Below, in pieces: positions 36,513 through 49,389 of a DNA stretch of 64,000 nucleotides. The DNA is from Clarireedia homoeocarpa. Lineage: Eukaryota; Ascomycota; Leotiomycetes; Helotiales; Rutstroemiaceae. The stretch spans positions 718,395 through 782,394 of the forward strand of contig LNKV01000027.1 of the NCBI GenBank assembly GCA_001465935.1. The letters run 5' to 3'. Within the stretch, counting starts at the first letter, position 1; each line of letters opens with the position of its first letter. The position numbers and the translations under genes are program-made. The notes under the pieces were generated by a model. That model saw only the letters and a program-made list of their open reading frames with translations, was not told the origin of the DNA and did not search any database.

Positions 36513-37184
36513 GATTATTCTGCGGTTAATTGCCTACCGGGTAGTGCGTCGCTTAATCTCTTAGTTCGGTCCATTAGGGTTTTGGGTTTGTTGTGTTTGT
36601 TGTGTTTGTTTCTCTTTCTTTTTCTCTTTCCTTTTCTATCACCGCATCACTTTAGCCAAAAATTTTCTTTATCCACCTACTATGTATATTCGTATGCATC
36701 CGCACCCGATCGACTTCATCGTCGTCATTATTCTATATCCACATCTCCACTTTCCTTAGTACAATGGTCGCATCCACTCTGGCCCGTAGCTACCTTGCAA
36801 TAATATCCAGTTTCCTTTTCCTTGCGACTGACAGCATCCACCTGTGTACGTAGTAACCTTCTCCAAAAAGAACCTGGAAGCCACAAACATGATGTGTCAA
36901 ACAATTCGGATGGTGTCGACGCAGCTTTATCGACATCCTAGTGCAGTGACTCTTACTCTTACCCAAAAGTCCAATACACGCGATCCTCTTTCCGTGATCG
37001 GCATGTCGAATATCGAGTCAAGCTAGGATGGATATTCTCCCATGGTCCTTAGCATTTGACCATTGGATACCTTGACCTGGTAATTTTGTCGTCGTCCTGT
37101 GACACTACCACCCTTCGGGACTCATTCAATGGTTCTCCATGATCTCTTCTGCGATACCATCGTGACATACATCTATCTACGTGC

Positions 37185-40100
37185 TTGTGTGATGTGAGGA
37201 AGACTTCAGACAGTGCTGTTAACTTTCAGCATATCAAACTTTCACCCTCCAGACGATTAAGTAATATTTCGGCCTTGAATAACTCTCTCCTGTTGACGGG
37301 CTCGCTCATCCCCGAAACGCGTTTTCCCTTTCTAGATACAGTTTACCGAAGCCTTGCGGATCGACGCTCACATAACGGATGCTCCAGCAATCATGCGCCA
37401 AGGAAACATCAGAAAACCCCCAGCAAGAAATTTGGACCTCGAAAATGGCGACTTGATGATACTAGCATAGATCAGTCGTACGCCAAATTCATCATCGACC
37501 TCACTGGACGTGATGAAGTCGCTTTCCGTGCTACACATCACTATAATGGACAGGACCTATCCAAGAATCAACGCAAAGGTCATAGCATTGTGCATGCTCG
37601 ACAGGTAGAATGCGGCGATGGCTATAGAAGCCCTACAACATTAGAATATTTCAAAGACTCTTCGTTCTCTGTGCCCACCCTCGATTTCAGAATCGAAGTC
37701 CTGGATACTTCTGAGCCACATGACTTCTTTGAATCTTTTGACGAGGTCGGACTTCCTACCAATCAAACTTATTTCTGTATGTTGAGATTGTTGTAGTCTT
37801 TCACGGCTAGGTTGTATGTGGGGGATGGTTTTGTCGACGAACTTGTTCTTCGCTACCATCCTGACCTTCCATTTAATGCCGATGCAATACATTTATTCGA
37901 CATGCTTCTATCCTATCTTTGGCCTTCTCCATCAAGTGATTGTGGAATATCTCAAGACGAGTCGATATTGAATTTCCCTCCATTGTACCAACCACCCCGG
38001 TTTAGAGAAGATGCAGGAATTGGTGAGAATGAGGACAGAGCTCTATTGCACGCAGCCTTTGAACGTCGAGCTGTTCAATTTCCAGATCGAGTTGCCTTGG
38101 ATTTTCTGGCACTCGAAGGTGCAGATCCCAAAAAAGCCATTCGACGACGCTTCACATATGCTGAGTTGGACGCGCTGACCACCTCATTGGCTGAGTACAT
38201 TTTGGTATCTTTGAGATCATATGATAGGGTCGGTTCTAGCATCGTTTCCATTCTTCTCTCAGCTTCCGCCGAACTGTACATCAGTTATTTAGCGGTACTC
38301 AAGGCCGGACTAGCATTTTGCCCTCTTCCAATCGAAGCTCCCCTACAGAGGTTGCAGGGACATCTACGACGATCTTCAGCCTCGAGTGATCATTGGGACA
38401 GAAAGTTTCCGAAATAAACATCCTCAGCTATCTGTAAGATAATAAGACTTGATTGAACTATCTAATGCTATGGAAATTGGAGCCTTTTATAGGCATCCTC
38501 GGTAGCCATTTGGTAGACTCCTGTAGGCTTGGAATCACGCAATTTAATGAATGTTTAACGACATCGGAAAATGAGGGCATTCGGAGATGATCGGAAATAA
38601 CTAGAAATAACTATGGGCATCGGATGGTTATGGCTCTTACACTATCTGATACCGCTGAGCGGCAATCGGCTGTGAAATGGGTTGATGTCGAAAATTTCGT
38701 AAGAATGCGCACCCAAGAAGGATTGCTGACTGATGACTTCGTACGTCCACGTACGCTTGCACGACCGGATGAAATTGATGTAGCATATATTATGTACACT
38801 TCCGGCTCGACAGGCAAGACAAAAGGGGTTCAAATTACCCATCTATCAGTCACGTGTTCTATCGCTGCCCATGCCACCAGCACCATGCTGCCCCCGGCAT
38901 CTGATGGAATTCCAAGATGGTTTCAGTTCGCTGCTCCAACGTTCGATCCCTCTCTGATGGAGATATTTGTAACGCTCTCCACAGGATCAACGCTCTGTTC
39001 AGCTTCGATAGACTTGACCCTGACCAATTTTGAAGCTGCAGTTTCGGAATTAGAAGCAACCGTGATGATGGCTACTCCAAGTATGGCAGCTTTACTCCGT
39101 CGTTCTAAAATTCCTTCCCTCCGCAGTCTTTGGACTATGGGAGAAACAGTTCTACGAAAGAACATAGAGGATTTTGCACGAACACCTGATGATGCAGAGA
39201 TTTCTTCCGAACTTTGCAATGCTTATGGACCAACAGAAGGATCCATTAATTGTACTCTATTACCCAATTTCCACCCTGATGATAGGGGATCTATTATTGG
39301 ACCTCCTTTATCAACTTGCTCACTTTTTGTTCTGGACTCAAGATCTTCCGAATTTAGACCTGTGCCCAGAGGCTTTGTGGGTGAACTGGCCATTGGCGGG
39401 CCTCAAGTTAGCGTTGGATATCTGAACAGACCTGAACAGAATGCAAAGGCCTTTGTGATGACTCCTAGGTTTGGAAGGTTATATCTCACTGGAGACAAAG
39501 CTAGGATAGTGACGGACCGTAAAGGCCCACACGTACTAGAATTTCTCGGGCGTATGGATACGTCGCAAGTGAAGCTGAGCGGTAGGAGAGTCGACCTGGG
39601 TGAGATTAATACTGTGGTATGCTCTTGTCCCGGTGTTAAAGAGGCGGTGACAGTCTCTTACAAACGATTCGCCGAGCAGCCAGGCAGTGAAGAGGCCATT
39701 TGTTTCATTGTTCTTGACAGAGATGATGATCAGGAAGCTGTGGAAATTGGCTGTCGTGAGAATGTAGCTCGCTTGCTACCGTCATACATGTACCCTTCAA
39801 AGTACTTTATGTTATCGCAAATGCCAAGGTCTCTCGCTGGCAAAATCGATCGCAAATCTTTGGCTCACATGGTAGAGCAACTTTGGCAAGACGAAAGCCT
39901 CGAAGATTCTTCCTCTCACTCCAGTGGCAACGAGATGCTATCTCGGTCTAGCGTAGATGATGAGGAGCACGAAATTGAGGATCAAATCTGTCTTTTGTTG
40001 TGGCAAATCGTTGGGTCGCAGACGCCAGTAAAATCGAACGCAAATCTGTTCGGTCTTGGAATTGATAGTCTACGAGCTATTCGCTTCTTGAAATTGGCAA

Positions 40101-43100
40101 GAGATAGTGGTATTATGGAGCTTAATATTGCTGATATTCTTGGTGGTGTAACTCCTAGTGATTCGGCAGATATGATAGTCAATCGCCGCGAGCCATCTGT
40201 AGAAGGACTTGACGGAAGTCAACTGCATGACGATACACTGGACTCATAGTACGATTTCCGCACAGCTCATATATGTCGTGCTCGGAGATCCTCGCTCTTC
40301 CGGCTGAGGACATTGCGAAGATTTTGCCAACTACTGCGACTCAATCCGGAATGCTGACCAATATCAGCTTACCGAAGACGAGCCGCCAGACATTGCGAAG
40401 AACGAGAATGCAGTGGCATACTTGCTTTATACCTCTGGCTCCACTGATAATCCCAAAGGTGTCCTCATCAGCCGCGGTAATCTCACAGCATTCTGTGAAG
40501 CATAGTCTGAGTATATTTGCAAGAATGCTCCCGCTACTCGAGAGCTTGGTGGGAGTGGGAAATATTTGGGATTGGCAAGTAGAGCTTTCGACGTCCATGT
40601 AGGCGAGGTGTTTCTGGCTTGGCGACATGGCCTTTCTCTTGTTACAGGAAAGAAATCAATGTTACTTGATGATTTGCCCTTAGCTCTTCAAGAACTCAAT
40701 GTTACACACGCGAGCTTTGTTCCATCTCTGCCTGGCCAAGTCGGCTTAGTACCATCGGATGTTTCACTGTTAAGATATATGGGTGTTGGTGGTGAAAAGA
40801 TCTCATAAAGAACACTCGAAACTTGGGGAGACTCGGACAGCATTGCTCTCATCAATGTATATGGCCCTACAGAAGCCACCATTGGTTGCTGTTCAGCTTG
40901 TGTTTCTTCAAAGTCAAATATGCGAAACATTGGTCGACCTCTTGGCGATACTGTTGCTCATGTCTTGATCCCTGGCACTCTCACTTATGCGAAGCGAGGC
41001 ATGGAGGGCGAGCTATGTTTAACGGGTAGTTTGGTTGGAATAGGATACCATAATCGCGACACTGGTGCCTTTATGGAAGATTTCAATGGAGAAAAAATGT
41101 ACCGGACCGGAGACCTGGTTCGATTGATGCCCGATGATTCAACCGAGATTTTTGGACGCTCCGATGATCAGACCAAGATCTTGGGACAGCGTCTTGAACT
41201 TGGAGAAGTATCCGAGTGTGTGCGGGTATCGTGTTCTACAAACGCAGATGTCACTTCCTTGATCACCCAACATCCTGAGCTGTCAAAAATGCAGCTAATT
41301 TCATTCATCGCGAACTCGAAGTCAAGAACTAAGGATGAAAAGGTTATTCTCCTTGACACTTTCGAAAATTTGCATCTCACAATTCGAAACGGCTGCAGGG
41401 AGCGACTCTCAGCATATATGGTACCGGATGTTGTCATTCTAATCAACTACCTTCCACTTGCTGCAACATCTGGGAAGGCAGACATGAAGCAACTAAAGTC
41501 GCTATTCGCCGCCATCCCCCTTAGAAAGTTGTTGTCCGTTGGGAATGGTCATGGGTCTGAAACAGCCACTGTGTCTAGGGTATTGAGTGAAGATGAAATT
41601 GCTGTTGTTGAGATACTGAAAACTGTGCTTCCTTCGATTCCAGTAGAGATCGGGCCATCAACCAACATATTTGAAATCGGAGTGGGTAGCTTGGTTGCAA
41701 TTAGTCTATCAACCCGAATGCGGCAAATAGAGTACGAATGTAGTGTCGCTGACATTTTGAGCATCGGAAATGTGGAAGAGCTGGCACTGCGACCACATTC
41801 AACCAGCTTACCCGAGCAGACTACAGCTAGAACGGAGAAAGTAAAACAGCGGCTAGCTGAAATAAACAGCAGATTTAAAAAAAAAGTGATGCCGGCAGAC
41901 GACTTGGACCGACTCTCGCGATAGCCAGACCTTGCTTACCAGTACAAGAAGCTGTCATAGCTCGGTCTTCGGATAAAGATTCCAGAACCTCATATGTCAA
42001 TCACATTATCCTCGAGTTGGCGGGAGTCATCGATCTGGTCAAGCTAGGTCAAGCATGGGACGGTTGTGCAGCAGAAAACGAGATCTCGCAAACATGTTTC
42101 TGCCAAGTAGGAAATGATATTCTGCAAGTTGTCTTGACAGCGGATGCCACGGAGTTGTCCTGGACCGAGCATTTCCTCGATGAGACTTCTGAATTGACTC
42201 CACAGTCCGCACAAGATGCGATCTCTCGCGATATATTGCAAATGATTCAGTCAAAACCACCAGTCCGTCTAAACATTTTCTCCAGACCAGTCTCCAACTA
42301 TCTACTATTGATTTCTATGCACCATGCTCTATATGATGCAGAGTCTGAAGATTCTTATGGAAGACATTTCTATCCGTTATCGAGGTATGACACCATCGGA
42401 ACGTCCTTCAGCTGGGTCGCTAGTTGAATACGTGACTGCCTTGGATGAAAATGAAGCATTCAAATTCTGGACGAAGAGATTACAAGGATTTGAACGCAAA
42501 TATCATTCCGATGCAATCGCTGAAGTCCGGCCTCAAGCGCAAATAGCGGATAGAATCCTGAAGAGCAGCCTTTCCTCGCTTGAAAGTTGCGCTTCCAAAT
42601 TACATGTCACTTTGCCATCCTTGGCCCAAGTGGTTTTTGGTCTTGCCATGGCCAAATCTTCATCTATCAATGACTTCATTTTTGGTCTAATTCTTTCGGG
42701 ACGCTCTGTTCCGATTGCTGATATTGACAAGCTTCTGGTGCCTACCATCACTACAGTACCTCAACGAATAGATCTTCGAGGAACCGATATCACAGTTCTT
42801 CAACTACTATCTTCACTGCAGAAATACTCAGGTAAATTGCTTCAATTCCAACATACCTCGCTTCGAGCTATTCATAAGTGGGTTGAGGCCGACCGACCAC
42901 TCTTCAACTGCTTATTTTCCTTCAAGACTGGTGATAGCTCCTCAGAGAATGATTTGTGGAAGGAATTGGAAAGCTACATGCCCCCTGACTATCCGTTTGC
43001 TGTTGAATCTGAAGCTAGGAGTGGGTTGGATGATCTTGTCGTGCGTGCCGGATATACCTCTGAATTTGGAACTTTATCTAAAGTAGAGAACCTGCTAGAA

Positions 43101-46100
43101 ATGATGGAACTGCTCATTGAGACCATTACCAAAGGCGGTGACATTGCGATCAACAATCTTTGCATTCGAACCAATCCAGGTCAGGCTGCTAAATCTATAT
43201 CTGCTCTTAGTGAATAAGAAGAGTACGCCGAGAAGACGACAATCAAGAACGTTCTTCTAGGACTTGGGGATTTCACATCAGAACACATCTCCAGAAATAT
43301 TACCTTCTTCCGTCTTGGTATCGATTCTGTCATTGCTATCCGCTTCGCGAGAGAGTTACGAGATGCAGGATTCGAAGTTTCGTCTTCAGATATCGGCAAG
43401 TTTCCAAGTATTGCGGCACTGGGTAAAGCTATAGCAAGTAGAAATGAGAAAAAATATTGTAGCGAAAACGAGATAGAAAAGGCCGCCAATGATCTGGATC
43501 AATACAAAGACGACATCCCATTGTTATCGGATGAGGACAAAGTTACTGAAATCTATGCATGCACCCCATTGTAGACTGGCCTACTCACGCAAACCATTGC
43601 CACTGCTGGAAAGCTCTGTCTTCATCACCCATCTGTAAAGCTCACAGAAGGTGTTGATGTTGGAAAATTGAAGGATGCTTGGTCAGCAGTTGTGAATTGT
43701 CATGACACACTCAGAACCACATTCCACTACATTGAGGACTCCAAAATACCATGGATTGCAGCGGTACATGAATCTCCCAAAACTTATTGGGTGGAAGAAG
43801 TGGCTTCAGGATGGGTAGATCAAAGTGTTACAAAAATTGTTGAGAACACCAGTTTCCCCACTCCAGAATCGTTCTCCACGCCACCTCTTCGAGACAAAAT
43901 TTTGAGATCTCCTTTAGCAACGACATTGGTTATCTCTATTCACCACAGTCTTTATGATGGTTGGTCACTACCGCTCATATTTAACGCACTCGCAGCTGCA
44001 TATGCAGACACATTCAAGGAACCGTCAGCATCTTTCTTCGAGGCATCCAAGCTTATTTCCGACCAACAAGTGAAGAGTGTTGACTTCTGGTTGCACAACC
44101 TCGAGGATTACCAAAGTATTGTCATCCCTTCATCAACTTCTCAAGGCCAAGCTACGACTTCCTTCGCAACGGCCACAATCGGAATGCCAACTCCGGACAT
44201 CTTGCAACGCTGTAAAACCATGAACATTAACCTCCAATCTGCTACTCTATTAGCATATTGAAAAGCTCTCTGTTGCTTCGTAAGGCGTCGCGATATTATT
44301 TTCGGTCATGTCGTATCTGGACGCTCGTTACCCCTACCTGACGTTGAACAACTTGTGGGACCACTCTTCAATAACATTCCATTCCGCGTGAAGCTAGACA
44401 ATCCCTAGCTCGGAAATCAAGACTTTATTAGCCAAGTTCAAGATACTGTAACCAACGGGCAAGAACATCAACATGCTTCTTTGCAGACCATACAGAAGCG
44501 GTAGAGACAGAAGAATGACAGTGAAGACATCGCCTTGTTAGATGCTCTCTTCGTGTTCCAGAAAGTGGCTACTACCGGAAACATTCCGAGCAAAGAGCTT
44601 TGGTCTTCACTAGATATCGAAGATAATAGAGATGCTACGGAGTATGGACTAAATGTGGAAATTGAGCAAGAGGAAGATGAAATGATTATCCACGCAGCTT
44701 CTCCCGCTGGAAGAATTAACACGGAAGATCTTAATCAGATCTGCAACAATTTTGACCAGATCTTGCGTGACCTTCTCGACTCACCTCAACGTAGTGTTAC
44801 GGTATACCCAGAAGAATTACACGATTTACCACTCGAGATTGCCATCGCCAAGAAGTCCATCGCAGATTACCAGGATGTCGCAGATGCTCCAATACTTCCA
44901 ACCGTTCGCGCGGCCTTGTCCGAAGTTGCCAAAATCTCCGAAAAGTCGATTCTCCTTGATACAAATATTTTCTCTATAGGTATTGATTCACTCACAGCAA
45001 TTAGTGTGGCATCTATTTGTCGCCGGAGTGATGTTCGGATGAGTGTTGCAGATATTCTACAAGGTCTTTGTCTTGGTGGAATTGTTCGGATCCTAGTATC
45101 GAAATCAGACGTCAGCACCACGAAGTCTCAAGAACAGCAAGCCATCATTTCTGCCGATGTAAAATCAGAAATCCTTGCTCAGATAAAATACTCGGAGAAT
45201 GATGAAGAAGAAATTTTGCCTTGCATTGCCGGTCAGGAATATCATCTTGCAAGCTGATTAAATTCTGGTCGTACATTTTATGAACCTACCTGGGCTTTCC
45301 ACGTGCACGGAAAGTTAGATTCAGCAAGACTAACATCTGTCTGACACAATGTCCAGGTCTGGTATTAGTGTTCGCTGCATCAAAATCCGGCAAGGCATAC
45401 CAAATCGTCCTAAAGCCTCGCACTATCTCCGACACAACATTTACCCTTGTCCCGACGACAGAAAATCTGATTGAAGTGGTGAAGCTGTAAAAAACGATGT
45501 TCATCAATCATCCTTACATCCTATCACCCTCTTCGCACCTCCAATTAATCTTCGACTTATTCGGAATGAGAAGGAAGATGCTCTTCTCATCAGACTTCAT
45601 CATTCTTTGTATGATGCTTGGAGTATGACCACTCTCATCAATGAACTATCCTTTCTCTACCTCAATAAACCTCTACCTGTGACTCCAGATTATAGATCTT
45701 TTGTTTAACACACTCACAACTCTTTGATATGTTCAGACCAAAAGGTATATTGGAAATCAACACTTTCATCGGCTCAGCGAACAATGATCGGCAACCAGAC
45801 ATCTGACCTGAACGACCACTCACAAAACTTTGTCTGGGTTAAATCCGCCATAGAGAATTACGAGTATGTTTCAAATCTGGCACGCAAGAACGGCACATCA
45901 CTTAGCACGATTCTCGTCCTTGCCTTTTCTCGTGCCCTTGCTCACTTCACCAAGACAACTTCTCCTACATTTGGATTCTTCCAAGTTGGACGTTCATCTA
46001 CATTCGAGAATGCAGAAAATGTGATGGGACCTATTGCCAATCTCTTACCTATAGCAGTTAACGCAGTTACAGAAAATTTGGCCACGGATTTGCGGGTCCT

Positions 46101-46530
46101 GCAAAAGATACAGGAGGATATGAGTCAACGAGTGTCATATGAACAATCCCATCTACGGGATGTATTACAGGAGGAAAAGACACCCGAACCGCTATTCAAT
46201 GCTTCGCTTAATCTACTCTTTCATAATCCTATCGCGTCATCTGAAGTAAATGTAGTGGAGCCGCTTTTGAAGCCCATGAATATAGGCGTCCCGACAGACT
46301 ACGCGTCGAAGACGAAAATTGACGGGGAGACGGCCGTGGATCAATTAGATACGGGATATCTAGCGAAGAGAAATTTGTTTGTGGATGTAGGGCCTAGTGC
46401 TGGCCATGGGGCAATTGACTTTGGTGTTAAGGTTGATGCGGTGTTGGTGGGGGAGGAGGAAGTTAGAGAGTTTGTGGGAAAGGTGGGACGAGAGGCTGAG
46501 AATATTGTTGAAAGTTTGGGTCGGAGTTAG
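37185..46530 (+). pseudogene. SidC/NPS2-type ferrichrome synthetase NRPS, decayed
   Basis: The visible order is an N-terminal segment, A (38035-39900), T (GLGIDSL near 40055), C start only, A (40383-41480), T (IGVGSL), C (from 41927), T (LGIDS), C (HHSLYDGWS near 43950), T (IGIDSL), C (HHSLYDAWS near 45600). A thiolation-condensation repeat at the end is typical of ferrichrome synthetases, which join hydroxamates with small amino acids on carrier domains. The A domains show YTSGSTG, NAYGPTE, INVYGPTEATIG and YRTGDLV motifs. Damage is heavy: in-frame stops at 37794, 40247, 40503, 40806, 43215, 43572, 44259, 44406, 44502, 45255, 45342 and 45706, and frameshifts near 38355, 41920, 42345, 45355 and 45490. 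There is also a C-to-A fusion near 40370. No start codon is certain; the true 5' end may lie elsewhere between 37000 and 37800. Confidence 0.9.
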
Positions 46531-47003
46531 GAAACAGGGTAGAGATTTTCTTAAAATTTATCTAGGAGTTTCGTAGGATCTTATATTTGTAGACCTCCTA
46601 TTTTTTGGAATCTAGTCTGGAAATTACGTGGTATCATTGGTTACAGTGAGTTATGTTATTGTTGGTATTTTATGTTAGAACTGTTTTGTATTGCTTTTTG
46701 GGACGAAAACCCCAAATCTTTTATTGGATATTACATCTAAATATGTATTTAATTAAATTGCTTTTGAATAGAAAATCCCCCTTTTAAGAATCTACTCGAT
46801 TGTAGTGTTATACTTTTGCAAGCAGTTGTGTAACTACTACCTTGATCTTTCTTTCTAAGATCCACCATCGGATTCTTCAACGGCCGCTCGCCTCAACCCA
46901 TTTCATTAGATCTTCAACCTTCAGATTAGCTGCTCCTACACCTCCTTCTACTTAATCATCTTGGCTGTCTTCTCTGAATGTCATCAATCTTTCAATCTCC
47001 TCG
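46531..47003. other. Shared 3' region, A+T-rich
   Basis: This lies between the NRPS end and the convergent gene at 47004. No feature is seen. Confidence 0.55.
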
Positions 47004-48050
47004 TCAGTAAGGGTAGCAAGTCTCTGGCCTCGCTGCTGCAGATTCGTCAGTAAATATCGAATCCTCTTGAGAAAACGATAAGAGAACTTGCATCTCTTCA
47101 TTTTTAGAACGAACCAACGCATCAAGCCGAGCTATATCTTTCAATAAAGCATCCGCTAGTAACTTCTCATCTGGCTCCAAGGTTTGCAGAAAAGATGCAG
47201 AAGCAGAAGCCGGGCCAACTGGATCAGCAGTCTCACTGGGTAATACCATGTTCATAGCAAATTCATTAGAGTCTGTAAAGTCAGTGTGCTCAAGAAGTGA
47301 TGGTGGAGTATCACATTCCTGAACTTGCTCGTGCCAAGAAATGTTAGAGAGATCGGGACCAGATTCGAAACCCTGGCTATACCAATTAGAGTCCTGTGGT
47401 TTTTCGGTAGGATACCAAAATGAGTCACTCGCCTCTAGTGCTCCGTCTGACGGGCTCGTGATAGCATCAAATGTAGAGTCCATGGATGAAAAGGAAAATT
47501 CGTTCCCCACAAGCATTGGTGCAGAAGTCGGTTGCAAAGAAAAATCAGATTCGAGCCATGAACAATCTTCATCTGGAGATACCTGGAATTCAGGGCTGAT
47601 TCCGGGGGTTGAATGCAAGAATTGTCCAGGATCAAACCATGAAATGTCTTCAATCGGAGGCACCTGGAAGTTAGGACTGGTTGCTTGGAAGAGATCCACA
47701 TCAGGTAACATGGGTCCGAATATATCGCTTGCACCGGCGCCTGCTCCTACTCCTGCTTCCGAACTGCTTTCTAGCAAGTCAATGGTAGAAAAGCAAGGAA
47801 ATGCAGTCGGAGATATCATATTGGGCGGATCTACTTGTAAAAGAGGGTCTAGCGATAAATCAGATAAAGCAAGTTGATGCTGAAGACGATGATGGGCTTC
47901 TTGGGCACCAGCCATCTGGATGGGAAGGGGAGCTGGGTAAATCGGTGTCAATGGAGATCCTGTAGGAAAAACTCTTCCGCGATAATTAGAAGGAGTTGTC
48001 AAACAATCACTGGCAAGTGGAGCTCTGTAAAAATCGTTGGACCTCTGCAT
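47004..48050 (-). CDS. Acidic hypothetical protein with internal repeat
   Basis: A single open frame from the ATG at 48050 encodes 348 residues. It is acidic and rich in Ser, Pro, Asp and aromatic residues, much like a transcriptional activation region, and it lacks any recognised domain, signal peptide or membrane segment. A phrase of about 35-40 residues is repeated: FQVPPIEDISW near residue 130 and FQVSPDEDCSW near residue 155. A short leucine-rich helix (DEKLLADALLKDIARLDALV) near residue 300 could mediate pairing. It faces the decayed NRPS tail to tail. A partner role to the transcription factor at 49390 is speculation only. Confidence 0.6.
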   Translation of the reverse strand: MQRSNDFYRAPLASDCLTTPSNYRGRVFPTGSPLTPIYPAPLPIQMAGAQEAHHRLQHQLALSDLSLDPLLQVDPPNMISPTAFPCFSTIDLLESSSEAGVGAGAGASDIFGPMLPDVDLFQATSPNFQVPPIEDISWFDPGQFLHSTPGISPEFQVSPDEDCSWLESDFSLQPTSAPMLVGNEFSFSSMDSTFDAITSPSDGALEASDSFWYPTEKPQDSNWYSQGFESGPDLSNISWHEQVQECDTPPSLLEHTDFTDSNEFAMNMVLPSETADPVGPASASASFLQTLEPDEKLLADALLKDIARLDALVRSKNEEMQVLLSFSQEDSIFTDESAAARPETCYPY

Positions 48051-49389
48051 TGTACCTTATTCTTTCGATTTTCCAGGGAAACAAGCAATGAAAGATGAAG
48101 AATTGTTCGATACATGAACGTGCTATGATATCTTATTCTGCTGTACCATGTTTTCGCCTTGTTCTACATTGTTTCATAGTCTCTTAACGCACAAAATCAT
48201 ATAGAGCTTTGTTCGGCTTTTACTATGAAAGGGCTTTGTACTAATTAGCGGCAACAAAACTAACAATTATTTCAGCTTCTTTATAATGCACAGCAAAACT
48301 GAATTATAATGTGAGTGATAGGGTTCTTTGTTCAGGGAATGTGATTATTTATCTAGTAAGTTACAATAGCGAACCGTCCACTCATCCTATATCCAACAGC
48401 AAATATTCATTATTTCCTTCAACGCAGTTTGCCCTGCACTCGTTTGGGAGCTTTTGACTGCTCCGTTGACCTTTCGTAGGCTTAAGCAACATTGTATGTT
48501 CAATTAAACCTCGGCTAGTGTATTGTTATCACTCGCAAGACTTCTCATCTCCGGTATTTCTCATCAGCAATTGTAAGACGCCTTTCTGCAAGTATATGTG
48601 AAACCAAACATAAGTCCAAATTTTCACTTCTTCAGAAGTGGCAGGAAAATGCTGAAATAGCCCAAGTATCCCAAGCAGTCCATGTGACTCTGCCTCAGCT
48701 TCGTTGTTACCCATAGCAATATCATGCTCGCCATCGCGATTTTGGTTTACAGAAGCTTCACCTTCCTGAGCCAGGTCGGTTTCCATAGTAGAAGAGTCAT
48801 TGACTTTATCTTTATTTCCAGATCTAACTTCCGAATCCAAGTTTTTGAACTGGTCTTTCTCATACTTTCATCATCGTGTACAGTTCCCTGAACCATGTTA
48901 CTCTTCAGAAGAGCGGAAACAATCATGCTCGACTACAACTTATAATGAGAATGTGTTTTTTTTTTGCTCACCCCTAGTAGTCATTCAATATTTATCTCTC
49001 AGATGGGATTATTTGCTGACTTTCATCTCAAAGGAAACAGCAAAATAATAACTAGAAGACTGGTGGACGTCACACATCAATATCCCATCGCTATCCCATC
49101 GAGCTTTTGAAAGCAGTCGACGCAACTTGAGAATATCTGAAAGCAGCCAAATCTATATGACTTTTCTTATTATACGTTGTTACCGTAATTCGAATCCAAG
49201 TTGAGGGAAGTAGCCACACTAGTGACACTACCAGCGTTGGTGTCGGAGACCATTACGTCTTCAATCACGTGCTGTCACATCAGGGGTCGCTTAAATCTGC
49301 CACTGAACGCCGCGACGCCCAAGCTTCCGAACACGACAACAACAACCCAGCAGTTTGATCTGTCAACAACGAAATTAAATATCAAATTT
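48051..49389. other. Gene-poor promoter region
   Basis: This should hold the upstream regions of the two divergent genes at 48050 and 49390. A minus-strand frame at 48529-48840 (103 residues, no ATG at its start) is not supported by any motif. Confidence 0.5.

Larger units (their letters stand above)
35871..37184. other. Divergent promoter of the ABC transporter and NRPS
   Basis: No gene is seen. Two exact ATCTGATAA sites lie at 36331 and 36504. A near match, ATCGGATAA, is at 35932, about 60 bases before the ABC ATG. Pyrimidine-rich repeats (ttgtgtttgttgtgtttg) occur near 36590. Confidence 0.7.

Noticed and set aside
37185..46530. Sequencing errors as the cause of NRPS stops
   Set aside because: The 1,329-codon transporter next door and PSF2, P450 and the C6 factor are error-free, and the damage includes a multi-motif deletion.
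47859..47867. Eleventh exact ATCAGATAA
   Set aside because: It lies inside the coding frame of the gene at 47004-48050; one such match per about 65 kb is expected by chance.
48529..48840. Minus-strand frame of 103 codons
   Set aside because: It begins without ATG and has no motif or splice partner, so it was not called.
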